The translations under genes were made by a program, and so were the position numbers. A stretch of DNA of 32,178 nucleotides from a bacterium (lineage in GTDB: Bacteria; Bacteroidota; Bacteroidia; CAILMK01; JACPUW01), in assembly GCA_016124515.1 (NCBI GenBank), contig WGNN01000063.1:1-32178 (forward strand), read 5' to 3'. Positions 1 through 7,754 of this stretch are shown here, one piece after another; position 1 is the first letter of the stretch, and each line of letters begins with the position of its first letter. The notes beneath the pieces are model-generated. The model saw only the letters and a program-made list of their open reading frames with translations. It had not been told where the DNA came from and searched no databases.

Positions 1-819
1 CTGTGAAGGCACTTGCACAAAATTGCCAATAAGCGAACCCAAACCATAAATACCGGCTTTTTTCAGGTCAAAAGTGGCCAGCATCAGCACGTCGGCGGTT
101 TTTACTATGATTTGCATGGTGTTGTTGAACCAGGTAAAAAGCCCGAATTCTATCATTTCCTTCAAGCGGCTCATCCACTCAAATCCGCCGTGCCATTTTA
201 TTTGAAACTCGCCCAGCCGTATGAGGTAAATAACCAAGGCTATGGTGGCCAAAATGTAGCTTACCAAATACCAGGTCATGAAATCGTCAAAATTCATCCA
301 CTTTTTAAACACCATTGCCAGCAGCAGCAGGGTAACGATGCGCTGTGCCACCTCGCGTATAAAAATGGGCACCGTAGTTTTCAACAGCGATTTGCAATAT
401 GTGCTGAGTGCTTCATAAAGTGCCAGCGCCGCGCCAAAGGGTATAATGTACAGGTAAAATTCAACCAGCAAATGCGATCGTTTGGAATAAAAATCAACCA
501 CCATGGGTTTAAAAAGCAGCAATACCACCGAAGCCAGCGCCACACCCACCAGCCAGTAGATAAATATAAAATTGAGTATGCCGCCGTGGCCTTTTTCCTT
601 GTTCATAAAGGTGGGAAAAAAGCGGTTTACCACATTGGTAAGCCCCACCAGTGCAATCACCGAAAAGAAGTCGCCGGCCTGAAAAATAACCTGCCGCAAA
701 CCCAGGTTTTCTGTAGAAAGCAGCTTTACCATGATGAGCCCCATGTTTACGTAGCCCAGCACTATGCCCAGGTACAACCACACCGAATTGGCAATTCCTT
801 GCTTTTTTACAATTCCCAT
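1..819 (-). CDS. Wzx-type polysaccharide/oligosaccharide flippase (partial, 3' end off the window)
   Basis: Translating the minus strand from the ATG at 819 gives an uninterrupted frame to the left edge: 273 residues, with no stop reached. The protein is a chain of hydrophobic helices joined by short basic loops. It begins MGIVKKQGIANSVWLYLGIV, and near the edge has KAGIYGLGSLIGNFVQVPSQ, the pattern seen after mid-protein helices of MOP-superfamily oligosaccharide flippases. Members of this family move lipid-linked glycans from the cytoplasmic to the periplasmic face of the inner membrane. The start codon directly follows the TAG stop of the sulfotransferase upstream (TAGATG), so the two are almost certainly co-transcribed and translationally coupled. 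This suggests the exported substrate is the sulfated glycan. Full-length relatives have roughly 400-500 residues, so about half is missing. The substrate cannot be read from the sequence. Confidence 0.85.
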   Translation of the reverse strand, partial: MGIVKKQGIANSVWLYLGIVLGYVNMGLIMVKLLSTENLGLRQVIFQAGDFFSVIALVGLTNVVNRFFPTFMNKEKGHGGILNFIFIYWLVGVALASVVLLLFKPMVVDFYSKRSHLLVEFYLYIIPFGAALALYEALSTYCKSLLKTTVPIFIREVAQRIVTLLLLAMVFKKWMNFDDFMTWYLVSYILATIALVIYLIRLGEFQIKWHGGFEWMSRLKEMIEFGLFTWFNNTMQIIVKTADVLMLATFDLKKAGIYGLGSLIGNFVQVPSQ

Positions 820-1758
820 CTATTCGGCATTTATTTTCATGTTCCAAAGGCTACCAAGATCCTTCTGCAAAAGTTCCGACAAATTTTGTACATTGCTGCG
901 AAATTCTTCTTTTAATCGGGCTTCAAGTTCGGGCGATAGTGGTTCTGCCGCCGTATTGGTTTTTTGGGCCAAATTACCGGCCAGCGATTTCACCGTTTTT
1001 TCTGATAAAGTTGACAAACCCGGAATGAAACCCAGATAGGGCTTTAGTTTTTTGAGAAATTTCTGGAAACGAAAAATATTCACTTTGGTGGCGGGCACGG
1101 TGCCGCCGCGGTTGTGCGCCGCCTCTATGTTGATGGCGTAATGTTCGGTAAGTTCCAGAAAATCAAACAATTTACGCAGTTCTTTTCGCGGATGCGCATT
1201 CAGCTCTTCCAACACCATTACATGCACTTTAAAGTGCTCCATAAACTGTTTGATGGGAGCGTAGTACAGTCCCATTTTTTTGTAGGCAATTATATCGCAG
1301 GGCACATAAGCTTCTTCAAGGCGTTGTGTTTCAAGTGCCAGGCCTTGCTCAAAACTTTGGTCTTCATAAAAATTGCGCCGCGCCATTTGGTAGGCCGAAT
1401 AAGCGCGCTTCACGGGGTTTCTTATTATAAAGACCACTTTTACTTGGCTGCCCAAATACTTTTTAATGTTTGCAATGGCCAGTTCGGGGAAAATCATGTA
1501 CAAGTTGCCAAAGTCGCCAATGGCCTTGTGTTGCTCAGTAGCCTTGCTGTATTGCGCCACAAAATCGGCCCATTGAAAAACGGATGTTTTGTTGTAGCCG
1601 AGGGTGTTCACCAGTTTTTCGCTGGCAAAAAACCGTGATTCTTTTTTTTCGGGAAGAAAAATCTGTGGATGGCCTTTTATGTATTCGTAGAGCGAAGTGC
1701 TGCCCGACTTGGCTGCGCCGGCCACTACAAAATTGGGAAGGTGGATTTCTGTGCTCAT
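820..1758 (-). CDS. PAPS-dependent sulfotransferase, NDST-like type
   Basis: A 312-residue cytosolic sulfotransferase that should move a sulfuryl group from PAPS to a hydroxyl or amine on a glycan. The 5'-phosphosulfate loop is at residues 13-22 (AGAAKSGSTS, Lys17). A candidate catalytic Glu lies in EKKESRFF near residue 40. The 3'-phosphate site is IIRNPVKRAYSAY, with Arg113 and Ser121. This layout resembles the heparan-sulfate N-sulfotransferase-like group of Sulfotransfer_1. The frame can be extended upstream to a TTG at 1764, but the ATG at 1758 is preferred: it overlaps the upstream stop by one base (TAATG) and gives the family-like start MSTEIHLPNFVVAGA. It is the third gene of a minus-strand operon, before the flippase. 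The acceptor is unknown. Confidence 0.9.
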   Translation of the reverse strand: MSTEIHLPNFVVAGAAKSGSTSLYEYIKGHPQIFLPEKKESRFFASEKLVNTLGYNKTSVFQWADFVAQYSKATEQHKAIGDFGNLYMIFPELAIANIKKYLGSQVKVVFIIRNPVKRAYSAYQMARRNFYEDQSFEQGLALETQRLEEAYVPCDIIAYKKMGLYYAPIKQFMEHFKVHVMVLEELNAHPRKELRKLFDFLELTEHYAINIEAAHNRGGTVPATKVNIFRFQKFLKKLKPYLGFIPGLSTLSEKTVKSLAGNLAQKTNTAAEPLSPELEARLKEEFRSNVQNLSELLQKDLGSLWNMKINAE

Positions 1759-2681
1759 TACCAATCGTCAGGGGTGTAAAAATGTGGCCAAATATCTGAT
1801 GTAAGCTCTTTTATGCGCTCAATTTCTTCGGTGCTCAACTTGTTTTTCCAGTAGCTTATGTTGGCTTTGCTGTTGCGTTGCATTTGTTCTTCGCTGCCGG
1901 TGGTGCCACCCGGATTGTCGCTGTCGCTGCTGTTTTTCACAAATTCGGCTACTTGCGGACTGTATTCCAGATTGAGTTGCTCAAACAGGTTTTTGAATTT
2001 TTCTGTTGGCTCCAACGACAAATCTTCGTGTTTGATGTATTGCCAGTCAGGGAATTTTAACATGTATTGGCGCACCGTGTGGTAAAAAAGGCGCCACACC
2101 AAACAGGCTTGCTCCACTATGGGCTTTTCTTCTTTGCTAAAGGCTTCTATTTGCGGGGCATAATCGCCCAAATAATCGTGTATGAGTTCTTTTTGCTGCC
2201 ACAAATGGCCAAAAGGAAATTTCCAGTCTTTACGCACCAGGCTGTAAACAAAGGCCGCCGGATGCCTGATGAGCACCACCACCTGCATGTTGAAATTTTG
2301 TGCCAGCCAAGGAGCCGAAAACAAGGCAATCGGGTCTTTCATCAGGGGCGTTGTTCCCTTGTTTTGGTTGAAAATTCGCAGGTATTTCAGCCACATTTTG
2401 GCTTTAAACAGGTTGTTGACACCGCCCAAACGACCCAATGCCTGGTAATTCCATTGAAGGGTTTTCTCAAAAAAGGCATGGTACTGCGCGTGGTTGTGTG
2501 CGCTTATATATAAGTACCAAATATCAATTGGGCTCTTGCGTGGCGTGGGATAAATGGGGTTCAATGGCTCGTGCATGTAGCCCAAATGTGGTACTTGGCT
2601 AAGCACCTGACCCACCCAGGTAGAACCCGAGCGATGCGATCCGGTAACCAGTACAGGCTTTATTTGCTTGTTTTCGTTCAT
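1758..2681 (-). CDS. Sulfotransferase family protein
   Basis: This 307-residue protein has the PAPS loop GSHRSGSTW at residues 14-22 followed by HEPLNP (Glu38). The segment LMKDPIALFSAPWL near 113-126 is typical of one sulfotransferase subgroup. The 3'-phosphate motif VVVLIRHPAAFVYSLVR contains Arg139 and Ser147. There is no signal peptide or membrane helix, so it should act in the cytosol on a nucleotide- or lipid-linked glycan before export. Its ATG overlaps the stop of the upstream sulfotransferase gene by one base (TAATG), and its own TAA overlaps the next ATG in the same way. It differs clearly in sequence from the neighbouring sulfotransferases, so it is not a recent tandem copy. The acceptor specificity cannot be predicted. 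Confidence 0.88.
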   Translation of the reverse strand: MNENKQIKPVLVTGSHRSGSTWVGQVLSQVPHLGYMHEPLNPIYPTPRKSPIDIWYLYISAHNHAQYHAFFEKTLQWNYQALGRLGGVNNLFKAKMWLKYLRIFNQNKGTTPLMKDPIALFSAPWLAQNFNMQVVVLIRHPAAFVYSLVRKDWKFPFGHLWQQKELIHDYLGDYAPQIEAFSKEEKPIVEQACLVWRLFYHTVRQYMLKFPDWQYIKHEDLSLEPTEKFKNLFEQLNLEYSPQVAEFVKNSSDSDNPGGTTGSEEQMQRNSKANISYWKNKLSTEEIERIKELTSDIWPHFYTPDDW

Positions 2682-3397
2682 TAATAGCTGTAGCCTAGCA
2701 GTTTTATTTCGCGTGCAAAAATGAGTGAAATCAGTTCTTTTTCTTCTTCGGTCAATACTTCGCGGTAATGTCTTTTGTCGCCGCGTCGTCCGCCTTTGGC
2801 TTTATACTCAGGCAGTTTCAGTGGTTTTGGCAGGGCAAGTTTTTCACTTATTTCCCTCAGGCTTTCGTTCATTTCTTCAAACTTATACACATGGTCCATA
2901 GCCGGCAGGTGGTTTAAGCTGTACATATCATAGCCCCTCAACCGTGCCACCTCGCCTGATTTCAGGTAGCCCATTACCGAGCCAAAAGCGTCATCGCCCC
3001 CGCGGGCAAAGTATTGCGAAAGCACCTTGTCAAACGGGTTTCGTTCAAAACAAAATTTGTAGTAGCTGTTCCAAATTGTGTCGCCCAGCAGCGCCTTGGC
3101 TTCCTGTGCCGGCATGTGGTTATAAAAGCTTTTTCTGGGTTTACCCAGCAGCATCCCCAGCCATTCATTTGGGAGGTGCCGGGCAAGGCCAAGTTTATAG
3201 TTTTGGGCTTGTCTGCCGGTAAGTGTGGCTCGTGCCGCTTCGTCATCGCGGTCAATGGGAGTTATTATATCGCTGTCGCCACAATATTCCGATAGGGCAA
3301 TCTCTAATGAGGTGCCGGCGGTTTTTCTGGTTTTTATGAAAATAAAACGGTGCTTGTGCGATACAATCATTGGCATAAGGCCCGCTAAGGGCTTCAT
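2681..3397 (-). CDS. Sulfotransferase, Sulfotransfer_2-like type
   Basis: A 238-residue protein with FIKTRKTAGTSLEIAL at residues 20-35, the 5'-phosphosulfate loop of the Sulfotransfer_2 group (carbohydrate 4-O/2-O sulfotransferase relatives). The 3'-phosphate segment YKFCFERNPFDKVLSQY has Arg119 and Ser127. The motif YNHMPAQEA around 92-100 is also characteristic. It is the first gene of the minus-strand operon. The ATG at 3397 gives the longest form. In-frame ATGs at 3376 and 3370 (MIVSHKHRFIFIKTRKTAG) are realistic alternatives, because relatives tend to begin just before this segment, and no Shine-Dalgarno sequence decides between them. It probably sulfates a glycan hydroxyl. It belongs to a different subtype from the other four sulfotransferases here. 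Confidence 0.85.
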   Translation of the reverse strand: MKPLAGLMPMIVSHKHRFIFIKTRKTAGTSLEIALSEYCGDSDIITPIDRDDEAARATLTGRQAQNYKLGLARHLPNEWLGMLLGKPRKSFYNHMPAQEAKALLGDTIWNSYYKFCFERNPFDKVLSQYFARGGDDAFGSVMGYLKSGEVARLRGYDMYSLNHLPAMDHVYKFEEMNESLREISEKLALPKPLKLPEYKAKGGRRGDKRHYREVLTEEEKELISLIFAREIKLLGYSY

Positions 3398-3528
3398 TTT
3401 CGGGTCACAATGTTAAGCACAAAATAGATTTTGGCGGTTCAATGCTTTTATTTTGCCGCTGCATTGCATGGTGCGGTGGCAAATAGCCCTTGCCAGCGCA
3501 GCAAATAAATTGTATAAAACCCATTTTG
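3398..3528. promoter_or_regulatory. Divergent intergenic region between two sulfotransferase operons
   Basis: The roughly 130 bases separate the first genes of the minus-strand and plus-strand sulfotransferase operons, so promoters for both directions should lie here. On the minus strand there is CTATTTTG at about 3422-3429, one base short of the Bacteroidota -7 consensus TAnnTTTG. No perfect -7 box was found in either direction. The exact right boundary depends on which TTG starts the plus-strand gene. Confidence 0.45.
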
Positions 3529-4368
3529 TTGGACCAAAAGCCACATACGCCACTGTTTATCACCGGCCATCCGCGCTCGGGCACTACCTTGTTGCGGCTC
3601 ATTTTCAATCAACATTCGCAGTTGGTAATACCTGATGAAACGGGTCTGCTGCACTGGTTTTTTAAACGCCCCTGGTACAAAAAATACACCCGCTCCAAAA
3701 TGCCCCTGCCATCGGCCAAGTCAAGGGCCTTTGGCGAAGACATCATTGAGCGGTTCAACCAACAGCCGCGTCAGTTGCGCAACCACCCGCAAAAAGCCAT
3801 TGAGTTTTTGTACCAAAGCCTGGCAAAACGCGAAGGAAAAAAATACTGGGGTGACAAAACGCCACTACACACGCAATTTACCGATCAGATATTTGAAATG
3901 TTTCCCAATGCTTTCATTATCAATTTGGTACGCGATCCACGCGCTGTTATTAGCTCGGCCAAAAGAAACCTGAAAAACAAAAGGGAAGGAACCGATTTTT
4001 GGATAACCGACGACCTGAACAAAACCATTGAAAGGTGGAGGTGGGAGTATGGCCTCATTAAAAAATACACCCAACAGTACCCGGCTCAATCGGTGCTGCT
4101 GCGCTACGAAGATTTTGTAGCCGAGCCCGAAAAACAACTCAAGGCACTTTGTACCAAAATGGGTTTGCCCTATGAACCTGCCATGCTCAACTACCACGAG
4201 GAGCGCAGGAAGAAGAAAGAGGAAATGACCGAATGGCACCGCGAAACAGCAAAACCCGTGAATGCCGGCAACATAGACAAGTGGCGCGATGAGCTGAGCG
4301 ATGAGGAGTTGCAGCAAATAGAAACTGCCCTGAGCAATGAAATGAAAGAAATGGGATACCTGCCATGA
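3529..4368 (+). CDS. Sulfotransferase, PRSGTT type (Sulfotransfer_3-like)
   Basis: This protein has 279 residues from the TTG at 3529. The 5'-phosphosulfate loop is GHPRSGTTLLR (residues 13-23), which resembles tyrosylprotein sulfotransferases and related bacterial enzymes. Further motifs are YWGDKTPLH near 106-114 and the 3'-phosphate segment NLVRDPRAVISSAKRN, with Arg135 and Ser142/143. No ATG precedes the PAPS loop in this frame. TTG codons at 3490, 3526 and 3529 are the only reasonable starts, and 3529 (MDQKPHTPLFITG) gives the usual short lead before the first strand. The stop overlaps the next ATG (ATGA), indicating an operon. A glycan is the likelier acceptor given the flippase and glycosyltransferase nearby, but a protein acceptor is not excluded. 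Confidence 0.85.
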   Translation: MDQKPHTPLFITGHPRSGTTLLRLIFNQHSQLVIPDETGLLHWFFKRPWYKKYTRSKMPLPSAKSRAFGEDIIERFNQQPRQLRNHPQKAIEFLYQSLAKREGKKYWGDKTPLHTQFTDQIFEMFPNAFIINLVRDPRAVISSAKRNLKNKREGTDFWITDDLNKTIERWRWEYGLIKKYTQQYPAQSVLLRYEDFVAEPEKQLKALCTKMGLPYEPAMLNYHEERRKKKEEMTEWHRETAKPVNAGNIDKWRDELSDEELQQIETALSNEMKEMGYLP

Positions 4369-5165
4369 ATACCTTGAAACAACTGGCTTTTTTGCCGCGA
4401 ATTATGAGTGCCTCTCTGCGCGGGCTGCCACAATTCATCATTATTGGTGCGCAAAAGGGCGGTTCAAGTGCCTTGTATAAATTTCTTTGCGAACACCCGC
4501 AGGTGCAGCGCGCTTTTGTGAAGGAGCCGCACTACTTCACCGGGCAGTTCCACCAAAAGTCACTCAAATGGTATAAGGCGCAGTTTCCGCTGAGCAAAAG
4601 CGGCATCATTACCGGCGAAGCGAGTCCTTCGTACTGTACGCATCCGCTGGCACCGCAACGTATCAAAAGCGTAGTGCCGCAAGCCAAACTTATATTCATC
4701 GTGCGCAATCCCGTAGAGCGTGCGGTTTCCAACTACTTCCACTCGGTGCGCTATGGGGTTGAGCCACTGCCCATAGAAGAAGCCATGCAGCGACCCGCCG
4801 AAATTTTTGAAGCGGAATATGCCAAAATGGAGCGTGAAGATGGCTACCACAGCAGCACCTACCACCGCCATGCCTACCTGCACAAGGGCTTGTATGCCTT
4901 TCACTTAAACAAATGGTACCAACATTTTGAGCCACAGCAAATACTCCTGCTCGAAAACGCTGAGTTGCTCAACCAACCGCAAAAGGTTTATAATGAAGTG
5001 CTGCAATTTTTGCAACTTGAGGCATTTGCACCCGCTGCGTTCAGCAAACACAATGTGGGAAGCACCAAACCGGTTGACGAATCGCTTACCCGGCAGTTGA
5101 AACAAGTGTTTGAAGAGCCCAACCGACAGTTTTTCCATCTTATTTCCCGCGAATTTCCCTGGTAG
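4365..5165 (+). CDS. PAPS-dependent sulfotransferase, NDST-like type
   Basis: A 266-residue protein with the PAPS loop IIGAQKGGSSALYKFL (Lys31) and KEPHYF, with Glu54 in the position of the catalytic acid/base of heparan-sulfate sulfotransferases. GEASPSY is at about 84-90 and the 3'-phosphate motif IFIVRNPVERAVSNYFH has Arg114 and Ser122. The order and spacing match the N-deacetylase/N-sulfotransferase-like branch of Sulfotransfer_1. It is the same broad subtype as the gene at 820-1758, but the two sequences are well diverged. The ATG overlaps the upstream TGA by four bases. An internal Met14 could be an alternative start, but the overlap favours the first. The gene is followed after three bases by the glycosyltransferase. 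Confidence 0.9.
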   Translation: MNTLKQLAFLPRIMSASLRGLPQFIIIGAQKGGSSALYKFLCEHPQVQRAFVKEPHYFTGQFHQKSLKWYKAQFPLSKSGIITGEASPSYCTHPLAPQRIKSVVPQAKLIFIVRNPVERAVSNYFHSVRYGVEPLPIEEAMQRPAEIFEAEYAKMEREDGYHSSTYHRHAYLHKGLYAFHLNKWYQHFEPQQILLLENAELLNQPQKVYNEVLQFLQLEAFAPAAFSKHNVGSTKPVDESLTRQLKQVFEEPNRQFFHLISREFPW

Positions 5166-5168
5166 ATT

Positions 5169-6368
5169 TTGGAACCCGTTTACAAGAAAATACCGCCCCT
5201 GAAGTCTCTGCGCGAGTGGCTCGTGTACCAACTGCTGCGTCTGGCCGATTGGTGGTTGACCGCAGGAATAAAACCCGAAAAAACATCAGAAAAATGGCTC
5301 TTGGTGGTCAAGCTCGATCTGCTTGGCGACTATGTGCTGTACCGCAACTTTTTGGCAGCCATAAAAAACCAAGCAGAATACAAGGATCATAAATTGCTCT
5401 TTTGCTGCAACCAAGCGGTTCTTGAATTGTCGCAGTCGCTTGATGATGAAGTGGTTGATGAATGGTTGCCGCTAAAGTTGAAACCATTTGTGAGCCAATG
5501 GAAGTACCGCAGAAAAATATGGCAACAGTTGCTGAGTAAAAGGTACGAACGGGCCATTTTTCCTACCCAAAGCCGCTCCTTTTTTTATGACGATATGTTG
5601 GCAAAAACCATAACAGCGCAAGAAATTGTAGCACCCGCGGGCAACAGCTACAACCGCACCGCCTGGCAACACCGCATGGCCAAAAACTACTACCACTTGC
5701 TGCCGGTTGACAACCACTACGAATTTGAATTTGAGCTGAACCGCCGGTTCATGGATAAATGCTTACATACCAATTTGGACATCCAATGGCCAAGCATAGC
5801 GATTTCCGCTGAACGCAAGGCCCACCGTGTGTTGTTTGCCCCCGGCGCATCCGCAGAATTCCGGCGTTGGTCAACCGACAATTTTATTGCCCTGGCAAGG
5901 CACATATTGCAAAAACAGCCTCAGGCAGAAATAATAATTAGCGGCGCGCCCGCCGAAAACCACTTGGGCGAAGCCATTAAGGCTGCTTTTGCTCATGACA
6001 AGCGCGTGCAAAATGCCTGTGGCAAACAGAAGCTCAGCGAGTTGGTTTATACCCTTGCGGCCACCCGCTTGGTGGTAAGCAACGAGAGTGGTTTGGTGCA
6101 TTTGGCCCAAGCCTTGGCGGTGCCTTTTATCTATTGCATTTCAAATGGCAACCACTATTGCCGGTTCAATCCCTACCACAGGCAGCATCCTGCCGTCAGC
6201 ATCAGTTATTTTTATCCGCCTGTTTTTGAGCAAATGGTGCAAAACGACCAAATGGCCACCAAAATGAAGTATTATTGGGGCTCAAGACTATCCATAGAAT
6301 CGGTAGAAGTGGCGGCCTTAAGCGCTGAATTTGATGCCCATGCCGCGCAAATTTTTAAGGCAGATTAA
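5169..6368 (+). CDS. Glycosyltransferase family 9 (heptosyltransferase-like)
   Basis: A 399-residue cytoplasmic GT-B type protein. WLLVVKLDLLGDYVLYRNFL at about 43-62 matches the GT9 N-terminal pattern, with the conserved Gly53-Asp54. FAPGASAEFRRW near 223-234 and VVSNESGLVHLAQAL at 302-316 are the C-terminal nucleotide-sugar half; GT9 enzymes usually have D(S/T)GPxHLA at the second motif. Family members add heptose or other sugars to lipopolysaccharide or surface glycans. It starts at a TTG only three bases after the sulfotransferase stop; the next candidate in frame is a GTG at 5223. Its position links it to the sulfated-glycan pathway. The sugar transferred cannot be assigned, and the divergent NES replacing D(S/T)G argues against naming it WaaF or WaaC. 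Confidence 0.8.
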   Translation: MEPVYKKIPPLKSLREWLVYQLLRLADWWLTAGIKPEKTSEKWLLVVKLDLLGDYVLYRNFLAAIKNQAEYKDHKLLFCCNQAVLELSQSLDDEVVDEWLPLKLKPFVSQWKYRRKIWQQLLSKRYERAIFPTQSRSFFYDDMLAKTITAQEIVAPAGNSYNRTAWQHRMAKNYYHLLPVDNHYEFEFELNRRFMDKCLHTNLDIQWPSIAISAERKAHRVLFAPGASAEFRRWSTDNFIALARHILQKQPQAEIIISGAPAENHLGEAIKAAFAHDKRVQNACGKQKLSELVYTLAATRLVVSNESGLVHLAQALAVPFIYCISNGNHYCRFNPYHRQHPAVSISYFYPPVFEQMVQNDQMATKMKYYWGSRLSIESVEVAALSAEFDAHAAQIFKAD

Positions 6369-6497
6369 CAAATAGGCTTCATAAATGAGAAGCTGATGAA
6401 GTGCAAATTATTTTTCTTTGCCTCAACCTTTTTTAAAGAACCTCCTGCCACACCGCATTGGTAAAAAGGTTGGCAGCAAGCTTAGCAACCAACACCT

Positions 6498-7754
6498 ATG
6501 AAAAGAAAACACTGGATATTGCTCACTGTAGTTGTAGCATTGATACTTACAGTTTGGCGTTTCAACTCATCAACCAAAAGCGAGGGTATCAACCTGAGCA
6601 CCAAGGTGCAGCGGGGTTTGTTTGTGTCAGAAGTTGTTACCTCGGGCGAGCTGGAAGCCAAAAACTCGGTGCGTATCTATGGCCCGCGCGAAATAAGGAA
6701 TTACCGCATCAACGAAGTGAAAATTCAGGATTTGATACCCGAAGGAACCTTGGTAGAAAAAGGCGGCTATGTAGGAAAACTGGACCCTAGTCAGCTGAGC
6801 AATGCGCGCAAAGATGTAGAGAATGAATACGAAAAAACCGAAAGCCAATATTTGCAAACCAAGCTCGATACGGCCATTGATTTGCGGGCCAAGCGCGATG
6901 AACTCAAAAACCTGAAATTTGCCCTTGAAGAGCGCGAAATAGAAGTAAAGTACAGCGAGTTTGAACCCCCGGCGGTGCAGCGGCAAGCCCAAATAAACCT
7001 TGAAAAAGCACAGCGCGCCTACAAAAATGCGGTAGAATCTTATGGGCTCAAACAAAAGCAATCCATTGCCAAAGTGCGCGAGGTGGGCGCTTCGTTGGCC
7101 ATACAAAAAGCCAACCTCGACAACCTTGAAGAACTCATGCGCGAGTTCACCATTATTGCCCCGCAGGATGGCATGCTCATTTATGCCAAAGACTGGGGCG
7201 GACAAAAGAAAAAAGTGGGTTCAACCATCAGCGCATGGAACCCCATTATTGCCGAGCTGCCCGATATGAGCATTATGGTGAGCAAAACCTTTATCAACGA
7301 AATAGACATTAGCAAAATAGAAAAGGGCATGAAAGTGCTGGTAGGCATTGATGCTTTTCCCGACAAGGAACTACAGGGCGAGGTAACCTATGTGGCCAAT
7401 GTGGGCGAAGACCGCGCAAGCATGAACGGTAAGGCCTTTGAGGTAACCATACAACTCACAGGCACCGATTCGCTCACCCGCCCGGGAATGACCACAAGCA
7501 ACCGCATACAGATTTTTCAGGAAGACAATGTGTTGTTTATTCCGCTTGAAGCCGTCAACAGCGAAGAAGGGGTGTTTTTCGTTTACCTGAAAAACGGAAT
7601 TTCCACTACCAAACAAGAAGTAAAATTGGGCCGCTCCAACGACAATGAAGTTATTGTTTTGGCCGGTCTCAACGAAAACGACGAAGTGCTCTTGGTGCAG
7701 CCCGAAGGCATGGAAGAAAAACCCATTGTTCGTTTAGAAAACAGCTTGCAATAA
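6498..7754 (+). CDS. MacA/HlyD-family periplasmic adaptor of an ABC exporter
   Basis: A 418-residue adaptor with one N-terminal membrane anchor (residues 5-21). Two lipoyl-like halves (about 60-96 and 217-255) flank a long coiled-coil hairpin (about 97-217, rich in Glu, Lys and Gln). A beta-barrel and membrane-proximal domain then runs to the end. In MacAB-TolC systems the adaptor bridges the inner-membrane permease and the outer-membrane channel. ATG 6498 is the only sensible start. The gene is about 130 bases after the glycosyltransferase, so it probably has its own promoter. Its TAA overlaps the permease ATG by one base. The fold assignment is secure; the exported substrate is unknown. Confidence 0.9.
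   Translation: MKRKHWILLTVVVALILTVWRFNSSTKSEGINLSTKVQRGLFVSEVVTSGELEAKNSVRIYGPREIRNYRINEVKIQDLIPEGTLVEKGGYVGKLDPSQLSNARKDVENEYEKTESQYLQTKLDTAIDLRAKRDELKNLKFALEEREIEVKYSEFEPPAVQRQAQINLEKAQRAYKNAVESYGLKQKQSIAKVREVGASLAIQKANLDNLEELMREFTIIAPQDGMLIYAKDWGGQKKKVGSTISAWNPIIAELPDMSIMVSKTFINEIDISKIEKGMKVLVGIDAFPDKELQGEVTYVANVGEDRASMNGKAFEVTIQLTGTDSLTRPGMTTSNRIQIFQEDNVLFIPLEAVNSEEGVFFVYLKNGISTTKQEVKLGRSNDNEVIVLAGLNENDEVLLVQPEGMEEKPIVRLENSLQ

Noticed and set aside
13..915. A 300-codon open frame on the plus strand at the left edge
   Set aside because: It lies opposite the flippase, is full of His, Gln and Lys without domain or hydrophobic pattern, and has no plausible start context. The minus-strand frame has clear membrane helices and a coupled start.
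1114..1638. A 174-codon plus-strand frame opposite a sulfotransferase gene
   Set aside because: Shadow of the minus-strand gene, which carries complete PAPS motifs; the plus-strand translation shows no recognisable motif.
6468..6490. Inverted repeat GGTTG...CAACC just before the adaptor start
   Set aside because: Only five pairs with a 13-base loop and no T-run; too weak to claim as a terminator or leader structure.
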